The notes under the pieces: model-generated
Database searches by the model: none
Seen by the model: the letters and a program-made list of their open reading frames with translations, nothing else
Told to the model about the DNA's origin: nothing
Part shown: positions 1-8,697 of the stretch, piece after piece
Layout of the letters: each line of letters opens with the position of its first letter
Numbering within the stretch: position 1 is the first letter of the stretch
Translations under genes and position numbers: made by a program
From: Halodesulfovibrio spirochaetisodalis
GTDB taxonomy: Bacteria; Desulfobacterota; Desulfovibrionia; Desulfovibrionales; Desulfovibrionaceae
Reading direction: 5' to 3'
NCBI RefSeq assembly: GCF_001672295.1
Contig: NZ_JXMS01000022.1
Coordinates: forward strand, 1 to 59,828
DNA length: 59,828 nucleotides

Positions 1-245
1 CTACTTTTAAAGATGTGTGAGACTTTTTTTTATATTCAATTTGATGTAACAAATGCAAAAAATACACTATTACGTAAGTTAAATTACGTTTACTACAACA
101 AAAAACTTGCCTTACTTCATTTTTCAAATAAGGTAACGTTCTATATACGTTGGGAACTTTTCTATTGACTTAAAGTCATAAAGTTGACAGTCATTAGTTC
201 CAAGGGGATGCGTTAGCAGGGGGGACGTAATCAATCGGAGAGGAA
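1..245. other. AT-rich upstream region of the first regulator gene
   Basis: No coding frame can be supported here. The stretch is AT-rich and contains a 13-base palindrome, TGACTTAAAGTCA, at 166-178, followed by a partial echo (TTGACAGTCAT) at about 184-194. These could be an operator, but there is no second copy in the window to support that. The next gene's ribosome binding site (GGAGAGG) lies at the right edge. Confidence 0.3.
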
Positions 246-1271
246 ATGAGTCTTAACAAACTTGGAACGATTGGGCAGTCATCTGCGATGCAAGATGTGT
301 TCAGCGTTCTTGCCAAAGTTGCCCCGACGGATAGTACAATCCTTGTTACGGGTGAGTCTGGTACAGGTAAAGAATTACTGGTGCGTTCCCTACACGCAAA
401 CAGCACTCGAAACAATGCACCTTTTGTTCCCATAAACTGCGGTGCAATCCCACGCGAACTTCTTGAATCCGAACTCTTCGGACACGAGAAAGGCGCGTTC
501 ACACACGCCATACGCTCCCGTCCCGGCCGCTTTGAACTGGCTGACGGCGGTACCATATTCCTTGATGAAATCGGCGAAATGGACCTGACTCTTCAGGTCA
601 AAATTTTGCGAGTCTTGCAAGAAAAGGAAATTGAGCGTGTTGGTGGATCTTCCATTAAAAACGTTGATGTACGTATTGTTGCAGCAACAAACCGTGATCT
701 TGAAGCAGAAGTAGCAGCCGGTCGGTTTAGAGAGGACCTATACTACCGCCTGAACGTTATTCCCCTACAACTGCCTCCACTTCGAGAACGCGGTGGTGAT
801 ATCTTATTACTTTGTGAACATTTTTTACAAAAATTTTGTGATAAGCAACAACGTTCACGACTCACGCTGTCTCCGGACACACGTAAAATCCTTGCCGCAT
901 ACGGCTGGCCTGGTAACGTGCGCGAACTGGAGAACTTCATGGAACGCATGACAATCCTGTGCGATTCCAGCTCCATCACACCGGCAGATTTGCCGCATAA
1001 AATTCTTGATCAAGTTGGCGTTGTTTCCGAGCTTCCGGAACCTGCTTCTCCGGAACCTGTACGCCAACAATCGGCTGGATTCCAATGGCCTAGAATTCAA
1101 GACTTAAATGACCAGAATCTCCCGCTCAAAGATTTTCTCGATACCGTTGAAGAAAAGCTGCTTCTTGAAGCATTGCAGCAAGCTAACGGAATCAAAAATC
1201 AGGCAGCTGAGATACTGGGTGTCAAACGCACAACACTTATTGAAAAACTTAAAAAGAAAAAAATTGACTAA
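246..1271 (+). CDS. Sigma-54 activator: AAA+ domain plus Fis-type HTH, no N-terminal sensor domain
   Basis: This is an enhancer-binding protein that would use ATP to open sigma-54 RNA polymerase promoters. The 341-residue protein starts directly with the AAA+ domain: Walker A GESGTGKE at 36-43, Walker [10 protein letters not shown], an arginine-finger region FREDLYYRL, and a C-terminal Fis-like helix-turn-helix (about 300-338) ending in a Lys-rich tail. It has no receiver, PAS or GAF domain, so its activity is probably set by its amount or by a partner protein. The sigma-54-contact loop reads GAFTHA instead of GAFTGA, with His87 (codon 504-506) in place of the second Gly. The SD GGAGAGG precedes ATG 246. 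The neighbour downstream is a secreted TPR protein. Family assignment is firm; the target promoters are unknown. Confidence 0.93.
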   Translation: MSLNKLGTIGQSSAMQDVFSVLAKVAPTDSTILVTGESGTGKELLVRSLHANSTRNNAPFVPINCGAIPRELLESELFGHEKGAFTHAIRSRPGRFELADGGTIFLDEIGEMDLTLQVKILRVLQEKEIERVGGSSIKNVDVRIVAATNRDLEAEVAAGRFREDLYYRLNVIPLQLPPLRERGGDILLLCEHFLQKFCDKQQRSRLTLSPDTRKILAAYGWPGNVRELENFMERMTILCDSSSITPADLPHKILDQVGVVSELPEPASPEPVRQQSAGFQWPRIQDLNDQNLPLKDFLDTVEEKLLLEALQQANGIKNQAAEILGVKRTTLIEKLKKKKID

Positions 1272-1364
1272 TCTTTTCAAGTTATTGCAACAAGACTCAT
1301 GCTGTATCGGGTTTTCAGGGTGCACTGCGTCCGTTTCTTGCACATTAATTGCATTGAGATAGCT

Positions 1365-4283
1365 GTGAAAAATCAAATTAGTTCCAGACTTATCTGGCTC
1401 ATAGTGGCGGTAGGTTCTCTGTCGGTTGCTTTACCAGCAGAAACAAAGGCTGCATCGTGGTATTGGGGTTCTCATCCAAAGTATGAACGACTTGTCATAG
1501 CGTTTGATGCCCCAGTCAAAAATTTTACGCTCACCCGTACAGGGGATAATGAGCTTAGCTTTGTCACGCCTCAGAAAAAGCAGGCAGTAACATCGCTTAA
1601 GCCCATTAAGAACGGGCGCCGTATCAACTCTGCAAAGTATATTGCTGCTCCTGAAGATAACGGAAAGGTGCTGCGTATTCGTACAAAGCTCAAGGGCTTC
1701 CGTTATAAGACAAGCAGGTCCAGCAATAATAAAATTGCAATTGATATCTATCCGGACCCTAAAGAAACCTTTACTCCGGTAGCGACCTCAAAGAAGCGTT
1801 CTGCGAAAAAAAGTGCTGCGCCTAAAAAGACGGCAGCTGTAAAGCCTGCTCCTAAAAAGTCACAAAAGGCCATTACTGAGGCACCGGCAGCAGCAACTGC
1901 GAAAACCTCACAGAAAGCTGCTCCTTCTCCTGTGAAAGCTGCTCCTAACCGCACTGCCGGTAAGCGCCCTTTTTATTCTCCCAAGAATGTATTCCGTTCC
2001 CGCGTGAATACCGGTGGACCTGATAACTGGGTTGCCCAGCCAATTGCAGATCCTGCAGCAGCTCCTGCCGCTACAGCGAAACCGGTAACAAAGCCGGCTC
2101 CTGCGAAAGCACCCGCCAAGCAGTCCCAGAAACCACAGGTGAAAAAAGCAAAAAAAGCTCCGGCCTCAACAAAGGAACCGATGCCGCCTGCAGGCAAGAT
2201 TTCTGTTCCTGAAAAGAAGCTGGAGAAAGTTGTCAGCACAGAAAAAGATAACACCGAAATTATCTGGGTAGACAAGGACGGGAATGAAGTCCCTCCTCCA
2301 CCAAGCCCTAAATACCTGCTCAAGCTTGCAAAAACTTCTTTGAATAACGGTGAATACAACAAGGCGCTTGATACATATAATGAATTAAAGCGCATGCCGA
2401 CACTCACTAAAGAAGAGCGCGACGAAGTACTTAACGGTATTGCTGACACAGTATACGGTGCCGGAAAAAATGATCTTCCTAACAACTATGAAAGAATCAT
2501 CGCTGCAACGACTGAAGCAATGAACTTCGATCTGAAAAGTCCGACAGTTCCGAGCCTGTTGCTGCGTCTCGGCTACACCAACTTAAAAATCGGCAACGTA
2601 CGTGAAGCTGGCGCATACTTTAATATTCTGCGCCGTAACCATCCGCATGATGACCTTGTGCCTGTCACCTACTACTACTGGGGTGAACATTACTTTAAAG
2701 AAAAAGACTGGCAAAAGGCTGCGGATAACTTCCAATACATTGTACAAAACTACCCTGACACCAAGTTTGTTCGTGAAGCAGGCGTTGGTCTTGCAAAATC
2801 CTTGTACCAGCTTGGATACTACGAACAGGCATACCAGATTGTAGATTATGTAGAAAAACGCTGGCCACGCTTCTACCTCGACTACCCGCCGTTCCTCAGC
2901 CAGATGGGGGATGTTGCATATCGTCTTGGAAAGCCGGAAGAGGCACGCACTCACTACTGGACATACTACAACATTGATCCTGACGGTGATGATGCCGATA
3001 TGGTTCTTGCCCGTCTCGGTGACATCTACCTTGAAATTGAAAAGTTTGAAGCTGCTCGAGAAATCTACGAAGAAGCTGTACGTAAATTCCCTGATCGCGA
3101 CGGTGGGCTGGTATCGCTCATGCGCCTTGCAGAGGAAGGCAAATACGATACACCGACCATTTCAGACATGTTCTCTGTGTTCGACAAGCCGTACAGCTTA
3201 AAGCCGCTTGAAATCTATTCCAAGATTATTGAGGAGCATCCGGACAGCAAACTGGCACCACTTGCCCGATTGAAAAAAGCAATCTGGTACCTGTGGAACA
3301 ACCAGCATCCGGAAGCACTGGCAACAGCCTCTTCTTTCATGGAAAAATATCCGAAACATGAGCTTGTTCCGAGAGTAAAAGAAGTAGCGATGCGCTCCTT
3401 CAGTATTTTGACAGCGAACAATATTAAAGAAGAAAACTATGAGAAGATCCTGCAAATCTGGGACGACTTCCCTATTGTGCATGATCAGGATCAAAAGCTG
3501 ACTCCAGAGAGCCGTGTAGCGCTTGCACTTTCCATGTGGAAAAAGGACAAGCCGACAAAGGCGCTCGAAGTGCTTGATCCGTTCTTCCAGCAGCTCAAAA
3601 TTCCGGAATACTCCGAAATGGGGTTAAGCCTTGCTCTGTCTGTCTATGTAGACAACGAACAGTGGGAAGCTATTCCAGAACTTGCTCGTCGAGTAGAACT
3701 GTGGGAATTAAATGATAAAACCAAGAACCAGCTCGATTACGCTGTGGCGTTGGCATACGAGAATCTCGACCAGCCCGACAAAGCTGTAACCCTCTGGTCT
3801 CGTCTTAAATCAGTCGACGATATGGCACAGGCAAAAGAAGCATATATTAACTTCTTCCTTGCCCGCGATGCTGAACGCCGCGAAGACTTTGAACCAGCTT
3901 ACCAGCTGAGCATTGCATCGCTTCGAGCATTTAAGGAAATTGCCCGCAAAGATCCTGCAAGAGCTGATAACGGAAAAATCAGAGACCTCCTCAACTCTCT
4001 TGTGGATATTACAGAACGTACAGGCCGCTCTGATGAAGCGCTTGAGTGGGCTCGCGAGCTATCCATTGCTGTACCGGAAAAAGATCCGGGCTACCCGGCA
4101 ATGCGCTACAGAATCGCTTCTTTGTACAAAAAGACCGGCGACATCGGAAAATGGAAAGATATTCTTACGCAGTTGGCAAAAGCCGACCCTAACTCCCTGT
4201 ACGGTAGAATGGCATCATCCGACCTGACTACACATGGTCTGGCGAACGATGCGTCATCCTACTCCCCTACAGGCAATCTCTAG
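1365..4283 (+). CDS. Large secreted tetratricopeptide-repeat protein with AMIN-like N-terminal region
   Basis: I start this at GTG 1365 rather than the upstream in-frame start at 1299, because the GTG opens a clean signal peptide (hydrophobic core LIWLIVAVGSLSVALPA, then AETKAA), while the upstream 22 codons encode a non-signal-like stretch. The mature N-terminus (about 35-135) is a beta-rich region resembling AMIN-type domains. A Lys/Ala/Pro-rich linker follows to about residue 300, then TPR-like helical repeats run to the end (for example the YNKALDTYNEL and YEQAYQIVDYV segments). The total is about 972 residues. It is probably periplasmic or surface-attached and scaffolds protein assembly. 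No enzyme motif was seen. It could share control with the preceding sigma-54 activator, but that is inference. Confidence 0.8.
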   Translation: MKNQISSRLIWLIVAVGSLSVALPAETKAASWYWGSHPKYERLVIAFDAPVKNFTLTRTGDNELSFVTPQKKQAVTSLKPIKNGRRINSAKYIAAPEDNGKVLRIRTKLKGFRYKTSRSSNNKIAIDIYPDPKETFTPVATSKKRSAKKSAAPKKTAAVKPAPKKSQKAITEAPAAATAKTSQKAAPSPVKAAPNRTAGKRPFYSPKNVFRSRVNTGGPDNWVAQPIADPAAAPAATAKPVTKPAPAKAPAKQSQKPQVKKAKKAPASTKEPMPPAGKISVPEKKLEKVVSTEKDNTEIIWVDKDGNEVPPPPSPKYLLKLAKTSLNNGEYNKALDTYNELKRMPTLTKEERDEVLNGIADTVYGAGKNDLPNNYERIIAATTEAMNFDLKSPTVPSLLLRLGYTNLKIGNVREAGAYFNILRRNHPHDDLVPVTYYYWGEHYFKEKDWQKAADNFQYIVQNYPDTKFVREAGVGLAKSLYQLGYYEQAYQIVDYVEKRWPRFYLDYPPFLSQMGDVAYRLGKPEEARTHYWTYYNIDPDGDDADMVLARLGDIYLEIEKFEAAREIYEEAVRKFPDRDGGLVSLMRLAEEGKYDTPTISDMFSVFDKPYSLKPLEIYSKIIEEHPDSKLAPLARLKKAIWYLWNNQHPEALATASSFMEKYPKHELVPRVKEVAMRSFSILTANNIKEENYEKILQIWDDFPIVHDQDQKLTPESRVALALSMWKKDKPTKALEVLDPFFQQLKIPEYSEMGLSLALSVYVDNEQWEAIPELARRVELWELNDKTKNQLDYAVALAYENLDQPDKAVTLWSRLKSVDDMAQAKEAYINFFLARDAERREDFEPAYQLSIASLRAFKEIARKDPARADNGKIRDLLNSLVDITERTGRSDEALEWARELSIAVPEKDPGYPAMRYRIASLYKKTGDIGKWKDILTQLAKADPNSLYGRMASSDLTTHGLANDASSYSPTGNL

Positions 4284-4324
4284 ACGTAAGATTATCTGAA
4301 CAAGTGTCATCAAAGGAATATCGT

Positions 4325-5158
4325 ATGAAATCAGCTACCAACAGCGCTGCTCTCCGTACACCTGCAGTTGCAGGCCAGTTCTACACAGCAAACCCGCAAG
4401 CACTTCGTGAAGAAGTCGAAGCTTATCTGCAACGTGGAACCCGCCGGACTGCCCGCACTCTCCTTACGATGGCTCCGCATGCCGGATACATGTACTCCGG
4501 AAAAACAGCCGGATGCGCATTCGGTTCAAGTAACCTTGCTCATACAATATATCTCCTCGGCCCGAACCATACGGGCCGAGGAGCTCCTATATCCGTCTGG
4601 AGCGGGGGCGACTGGCAAACTCCATTGGGTGCTGTACCTGTAAATACACAAGCGCGTGACGAATTGCTTGCTTCCAGTACCTTTTTTGAAGCAGACACAT
4701 TAGCGCACTTGGACGAACATTCTCTTGAAGTCCTTCTGCCTTTCATTCAGGTTGCCAATCCTGCCGCAAAAATTGTCCCTATCGCCATTGCTACCAGTAA
4801 TCAGGAAACACTGGCGTTTGTAGGTGCAGTTCTTGCCAGTGCACTGCAAAAAAATCCAGACAGCGGCATTGTGGTAAGCTCTGATATGAGCCATTACATT
4901 TCTGCAGAAGAAGCAAAAAAACTGGATACACTGGCACTTTCATATGTGCAGTCTGTCGATGCATTAGGTCTGCTTTCCGCTGTATCCCGTAACAACATCA
5001 GCATGTGCGGTGTGCTTCCGATGACAGCGGCACTCCTCGCCTGTGAAACGCTTGGCGCAACAAAAGCTGAACTTATCGAGTACACCAACTCAGGTGTTGT
5101 CAGCGGTGATGCTTCTCAAGTTGTAGGATATGCCGGTGCGATAATCGACCGCCCGTAA
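4325..5158 (+). CDS. Memo-family protein (AmmeMemoRadiSam system protein B)
   Basis: A Memo-like protein related to extradiol dioxygenase and LigB folds. Conserved motifs are present: an APHAGYMYSG block, GPNHTGRG, a DEHSLEVLLPF block, SSDMSHY and ISMCGVLPM. The His residues in these form the presumed metal-binding pocket. The chosen start is ATG 4325 because AAAGGA at 4312-4317 sits 7 bases upstream; a GTG at 4304 is in frame but has no good SD. The family is often encoded with an AMMECR1 protein and a radical SAM enzyme. Neither is next to it here, so this is a solitary member. The biochemical role is unresolved for the bacterial family. Confidence 0.88.
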   Translation: MKSATNSAALRTPAVAGQFYTANPQALREEVEAYLQRGTRRTARTLLTMAPHAGYMYSGKTAGCAFGSSNLAHTIYLLGPNHTGRGAPISVWSGGDWQTPLGAVPVNTQARDELLASSTFFEADTLAHLDEHSLEVLLPFIQVANPAAKIVPIAIATSNQETLAFVGAVLASALQKNPDSGIVVSSDMSHYISAEEAKKLDTLALSYVQSVDALGLLSAVSRNNISMCGVLPMTAALLACETLGATKAELIEYTNSGVVSGDASQVVGYAGAIIDRP

Positions 5159-5200
5159 CAGGAGACAAGATCGCCATTGCCATGCGCTTGCAGGGTGCGT

Positions 5201-6808
5201 ATGGTGCAGCCTATGTCCACACCTGCTTCTAACCAGTCTTCCCGCCATATACACGTCCGCCCTTCCCAGAAGGACGAAACTGACGTGCGCAGTTTTTTTG
5301 ATAATGCTGTGGAAGGAATGTTCCGTAAGGCACGAAATGGCAGATTTATTCTCGTCAACCCTGCCCTTGCCAGAATATTCGGCTACGCATCTCCCGGAGA
5401 AATGCTGCGCAATTTTTCTGTAGATCAGGACAAAATTACTCTCGATGCAGGGCGCTTTCTTGACCTGCTTACTGAGCTCAAGAACAAAGGCGAAGTCAAA
5501 AATTTCGAAATGCAGTTCCGCCGCCGCGACGGTCTGCTCATGTGGGTACTTATCAATGCCCGCACTGTCTATACAGTTAAAGGCTCCATTAAATACTATG
5601 AAGGCACGCTTGTAGACATTACTGGACGCAAAGATGCCGAAACAGAGCAGGCGATTATTGATGAGCAAATTCGCCAGTCTCAACGTATGGAAGCTATCGG
5701 TATCGTGGCAGGTGGTATTGCGTCTGACTTCAGCACACTTATCCGCCCTATTGTGAGCAGCACAGAATCAGCACTTAGACAAAGCTCCGGTAACGAACAG
5801 GTTCAACGGGATCTCAACACCATTCTTGGTGCCGCCAACAGTGCGATGGCTTTGATTAAACAGTTCCAGACCATCAGCAGGCAAGGCAAGGGCGAAATGC
5901 GCCCGACCACATTACAGCCGCTGCTGGCTGAAGCAATTGGCGACTTCCGCTCGACATTGCCTGACCATATTCAGTTCTTTGAAGAGATCAGCGCCAACAA
6001 CCGCACAGTACTTGCTGATGCTGGTCAAATACGACAAGTCATCGACAACCTGCTTGAAAACGCTCTGCTCTCCATACCTGCCGCAGGTCGTATCACGGTA
6101 CGCATGGCAGAAGTTGAATTTGATGAACGCACAGGTGCATTCCGCGCTGATCTTATTCCAGGTAAATATCTGCGCATAACGGTTCAAGACTCCGGAGCAG
6201 GAATTCCAGAACAACTTCTTCCCCGTATCTTTGACCCGTTCTTTACAACACGCAGCAATGAAGATGCTCAGGGGCTTGGCCTTGCAGTAGCGCACGGTAT
6301 TGCCCGTGCACATGACGGCGGCATTACCGTTCTTTCAGAAGAAGGCCTTGGTTCCACGTTCTGCCTGTATATTCCGTTCTATGATCAGGAGATCGACCAG
6401 TCGCTTCCTATTGCACCGTCACCACGACTGGGCAGTGAACGTATCTTACTGGTCTCACCTGACGAACAGGAAATACGCAAATGGCGAAGCCTGCTTGTTC
6501 CTTTAGGATATCGCATTGAAGCCGTGTCCGGTAGCGTAGAAGCGTTACGCCTATTCCTTGAGTCACCGGATTCCTTCGACCTCATTATTTCCACATTTGC
6601 TATGCCGCAAATGAACGGACTGGAACTTGCTCGCACCCTCCTTGGAATCCATCCAACAACGCGCCTTGTCCTTTGTGCAGATCCGGCCGACCCGATCACG
6701 CACGAAATCGCACTGTCCGCAGGTGTACTGACGCTCGCCTACAAACCGTTAAACACGAACAAAATTTTCCAGCTTGTGCAGTCGGCACTTGAAGACCATC
6801 AGGAGTAA
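5201..6808 (+). CDS. PAS hybrid sensor kinase homologue lacking both phosphotransfer residues
   Basis: Domain order is PAS (about 28-142), a dimerisation/H-box helix (about 160-190), an HATPase_c domain (about 240-395) and a C-terminal receiver (about 412-530). The ATP site looks intact: N-box NLLENAL, G1 DSGAGIP, G2 GLGLA. The H-box reads AGGIASDFSTL where homologues have AGGIAHDFNNL, so the catalytic His is Ser175 (codon 5723-5725). In the receiver, the phospho-acceptor Asp position in DLIISTFAMP is Thr465 (codon 6593-6595), although the Lys of AYKP is kept. The protein therefore probably cannot relay phosphate in the usual way. It may act as an ATP-binding switch or a partner of the next gene, 3 bases away. 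The start is uncertain: AGGG at 5192 supports ATG 5201; TTG 5177 and ATG 5213 are alternatives. Confidence 0.85.
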   Translation: MVQPMSTPASNQSSRHIHVRPSQKDETDVRSFFDNAVEGMFRKARNGRFILVNPALARIFGYASPGEMLRNFSVDQDKITLDAGRFLDLLTELKNKGEVKNFEMQFRRRDGLLMWVLINARTVYTVKGSIKYYEGTLVDITGRKDAETEQAIIDEQIRQSQRMEAIGIVAGGIASDFSTLIRPIVSSTESALRQSSGNEQVQRDLNTILGAANSAMALIKQFQTISRQGKGEMRPTTLQPLLAEAIGDFRSTLPDHIQFFEEISANNRTVLADAGQIRQVIDNLLENALLSIPAAGRITVRMAEVEFDERTGAFRADLIPGKYLRITVQDSGAGIPEQLLPRIFDPFFTTRSNEDAQGLGLAVAHGIARAHDGGITVLSEEGLGSTFCLYIPFYDQEIDQSLPIAPSPRLGSERILLVSPDEQEIRKWRSLLVPLGYRIEAVSGSVEALRLFLESPDSFDLIISTFAMPQMNGLELARTLLGIHPTTRLVLCADPADPITHEIALSAGVLTLAYKPLNTNKIFQLVQSALEDHQE

Positions 6809-6811
6809 CTC

Positions 6812-8491
6812 ATGGCTCGCGTTCTTATTATTGATCACGATCCTGTTTTTTCAGAAACACTGGCTTCCATTGTCACCGGTCTGGGGCACAAGAGCAAACA
6901 GGCTGCCTCACTCAGCGAAGCCTTTGCTTCCTGTCGCAAACACGACACGGATATTGTGTACCTGAATACCCGCCTCCCTGACGGAAACGGTCTGCTGGCA
7001 ATTGCACAACTTAATGCCATGCGCGGGCATCCCGAAATTATCGTCATGACTGATACCCCCACCCCTGATGGTGCAGAAAAAGCCATCCGCAACGGGGCGT
7101 GGGACTATGTTGAAAAACAAAGTTCAGTTGACCGCATGGTGCTTCCGCTCATTCGGGCCATTGACTACAGGGGCAAGCGCCCCGCAAAAAATGGTGCGGT
7201 TAAGCTTAAACGCAGCGGTATCATCGGGGATAGTGCCGGAATAAAAAAATGTCTTTCTCTGGTTGCAGAAGCTGCATCTTCTGATGCATCTGCACTACTC
7301 CTTGGCGAAACGGGGGTAGGTAAAGAAGTTTTTGCACGAGCCGTGCACGAGAACAGCCTTCGGGCGGATGGACCTTTCGTCGCTGTAGATTGCGCATCCA
7401 TGTCACGAACTCTGGCCAGCTCTATATTGTTCGGTCACCGAAAAGGCGCCTTCACCGGCGCAGACAAAGACAGAGAAGGGCTAGTTGCACAGGCAAATAA
7501 CGGTACTCTTTTCCTTGATGAAGTAGGTGAACTGCCACTTGCTATGCAGAAAATTTTTCTGCGCGTGCTGCAGGAACACAGGTTCCGCCCTGTCGGTGCA
7601 CGAACAGAAAAAACATCTGACTTCCGTCTCATTTGCGCGACCAACAGAAACCTTGATGAAATGGTTGCCAGAGGTACGTTCCGAAGCGACCTTCTTTTCC
7701 GTATCCGTACCGTTGTCATGGCTCTCCCTCCACTGCGGGATCGGGCTGATGACCTGCCGCGCCTTATTGAGCACTATGTAAAACAGCTCTGTGGGAAATA
7801 CGGCATGCCTGCTAAAGGTATCTCGCCAGACCTGCTTGATCTTGCAGCTAAATATTCATGGCCGGGGAATGTACGCGAACTGATTCATACTCTGGAACGA
7901 GCAGTGCTTGCAGCAAAAGATACTCCGAAAATCTTCAGCCGCCATCTGCCGGATCACATTCGTATTAACATCGCTCGTGCAGCTGTTAACAAAATTCATC
8001 AGGAAGATTCCCAAATCCCTCTGCATCAGGGAGCATTTTGTACAATTACTGATGCAGAAAAAAGTCCGGATAATTATACAGCACGACTTGCAACATCACC
8101 TGTTGAACAAACACTGCCCCATACAAAAACACCAGTAAGCTCGTCACCTGCTGCAACTACAACTCAAGTACTTTCAGACCAGACTCCACATGCACCATCA
8201 CAGCAAAGTGGAATACAGCCATTAGAAGCGAATTTAGAAGCCAGTGTTTCTTCAGCCCCTTCATATTCCGAGAACACGGACAACTTTCAACGCAATTCCG
8301 CTATTGCGGACAGCGCATCCCCCAAGCCCTCTATCCGTCCCTTCTTTGAATTCAGAGACGAAGTATTCGCACAATACATTCAGAATCTCATGGATTTAGC
8401 TAATGGAAAAGTCGCAACAGCCTGCAAGATGTCTGGCCTTTCCCGCTCCTATTTGTATGATTTGCTAAAAAAATACCCAGTCAAACAGTAG
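6812..8491 (+). CDS. Sigma-54 response regulator with Asn at the phosphorylation site
   Basis: A 559-residue NtrC-class protein: receiver (1-118), AAA+ domain (about 136-370), a Ser/Thr/Gln/Pro-rich linker of roughly 120 residues, and a Fis-type HTH at the very C-terminus (about 530-556). The AAA+ part is complete: Walker A GETGVGKE at 165-172, GAFTGA at 212-217, Walker B LFLDEVGE, and the FRSDLLFRI arginine finger. In the receiver, the phospho-acceptor position in DIVYLNTRLPDGNG is Asn52 (codon 6965-6967) instead of Asp, while Thr80 and Lys102 are retained. Asn here blocks phosphorylation, so control must be by another route, perhaps by the degenerate kinase homologue encoded 3 bases upstream. 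Three dyads near the gene's 3' end and downstream are likely its binding sites. Confidence 0.9.
   Translation: MARVLIIDHDPVFSETLASIVTGLGHKSKQAASLSEAFASCRKHDTDIVYLNTRLPDGNGLLAIAQLNAMRGHPEIIVMTDTPTPDGAEKAIRNGAWDYVEKQSSVDRMVLPLIRAIDYRGKRPAKNGAVKLKRSGIIGDSAGIKKCLSLVAEAASSDASALLLGETGVGKEVFARAVHENSLRADGPFVAVDCASMSRTLASSILFGHRKGAFTGADKDREGLVAQANNGTLFLDEVGELPLAMQKIFLRVLQEHRFRPVGARTEKTSDFRLICATNRNLDEMVARGTFRSDLLFRIRTVVMALPPLRDRADDLPRLIEHYVKQLCGKYGMPAKGISPDLLDLAAKYSWPGNVRELIHTLERAVLAAKDTPKIFSRHLPDHIRINIARAAVNKIHQEDSQIPLHQGAFCTITDAEKSPDNYTARLATSPVEQTLPHTKTPVSSSPAATTTQVLSDQTPHAPSQQSGIQPLEANLEASVSSAPSYSENTDNFQRNSAIADSASPKPSIRPFFEFRDEVFAQYIQNLMDLANGKVATACKMSGLSRSYLYDLLKKYPVKQ
8297..8312 (-). promoter_or_regulatory. 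Dyad element inside the 3' part of the response-regulator gene
   Basis: TCCGCTATTGCGGACA is the exact reverse complement of the 16-base element at 8540-8555. It lies within the linker-encoding part of the sigma-54 response regulator, about 360 bases upstream of the putative sigma-54 promoter at 8672. It is a candidate activator site. A chance 16-base match within 250 bases is very unlikely, but its function is inference. Confidence 0.5.
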
Positions 8492-8539
8492 CAAAACATC
8501 GCTGTGACTACATTGGATTAGATCGCCTAACGCTTAGAA

Positions 8540-8579
8540 TGTCCGCAATAGCGGACGTCAGCATCCGTGATTGCGGACA
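8540..8579 (+). promoter_or_regulatory. Paired upstream activator sites (TGTCCGCAATAGCGGA dyads)
   Basis: Two inverted-repeat elements lie side by side. TGTCCGCAATAGCGGA at 8540-8555 contains a GTCCGC/GCGGAC dyad (8541-8556). TCCGTGATTGCGGACA at 8564-8579 matches the reverse complement of the first at 14 of 16 positions. Their centres are 24 bases apart and they sit 95-130 bases upstream of a sigma-54-like promoter. This is the standard arrangement for enhancer-binding-protein sites, and the adjacent gene encodes such a protein. Confidence 0.65.
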
Positions 8580-8671
8580 AATAGTACCATTTCCTCCCCA
8601 TCCACACTGATAACAGTTATCGCCTGCGTCTTTATAATATTTAATACTATCTTATCAGCATATTACAACAA

Positions 8672-8686
8672 TGGCACAGATCTTGG
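8672..8686 (+). promoter_or_regulatory. Putative sigma-54 promoter
   Basis: TGGCAC, five bases, then TTGG. The spacing from the GG to the -12 dinucleotide is exactly 12. The -24 half is consensus; the -12 half has GG instead of GC. Transcription would start at about 8698. The paired dyads at 8540-8579 supply the expected upstream activator sites. Confidence 0.55.
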
Positions 8687-8697
8687 TATATAGACAA

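Noticed and set aside
3250-3268. Sigma-54-like TGGCAC...TTGC inside the TPR gene
   Set aside because: Spacing between the two halves is three bases instead of five, and it lies in a coding region.
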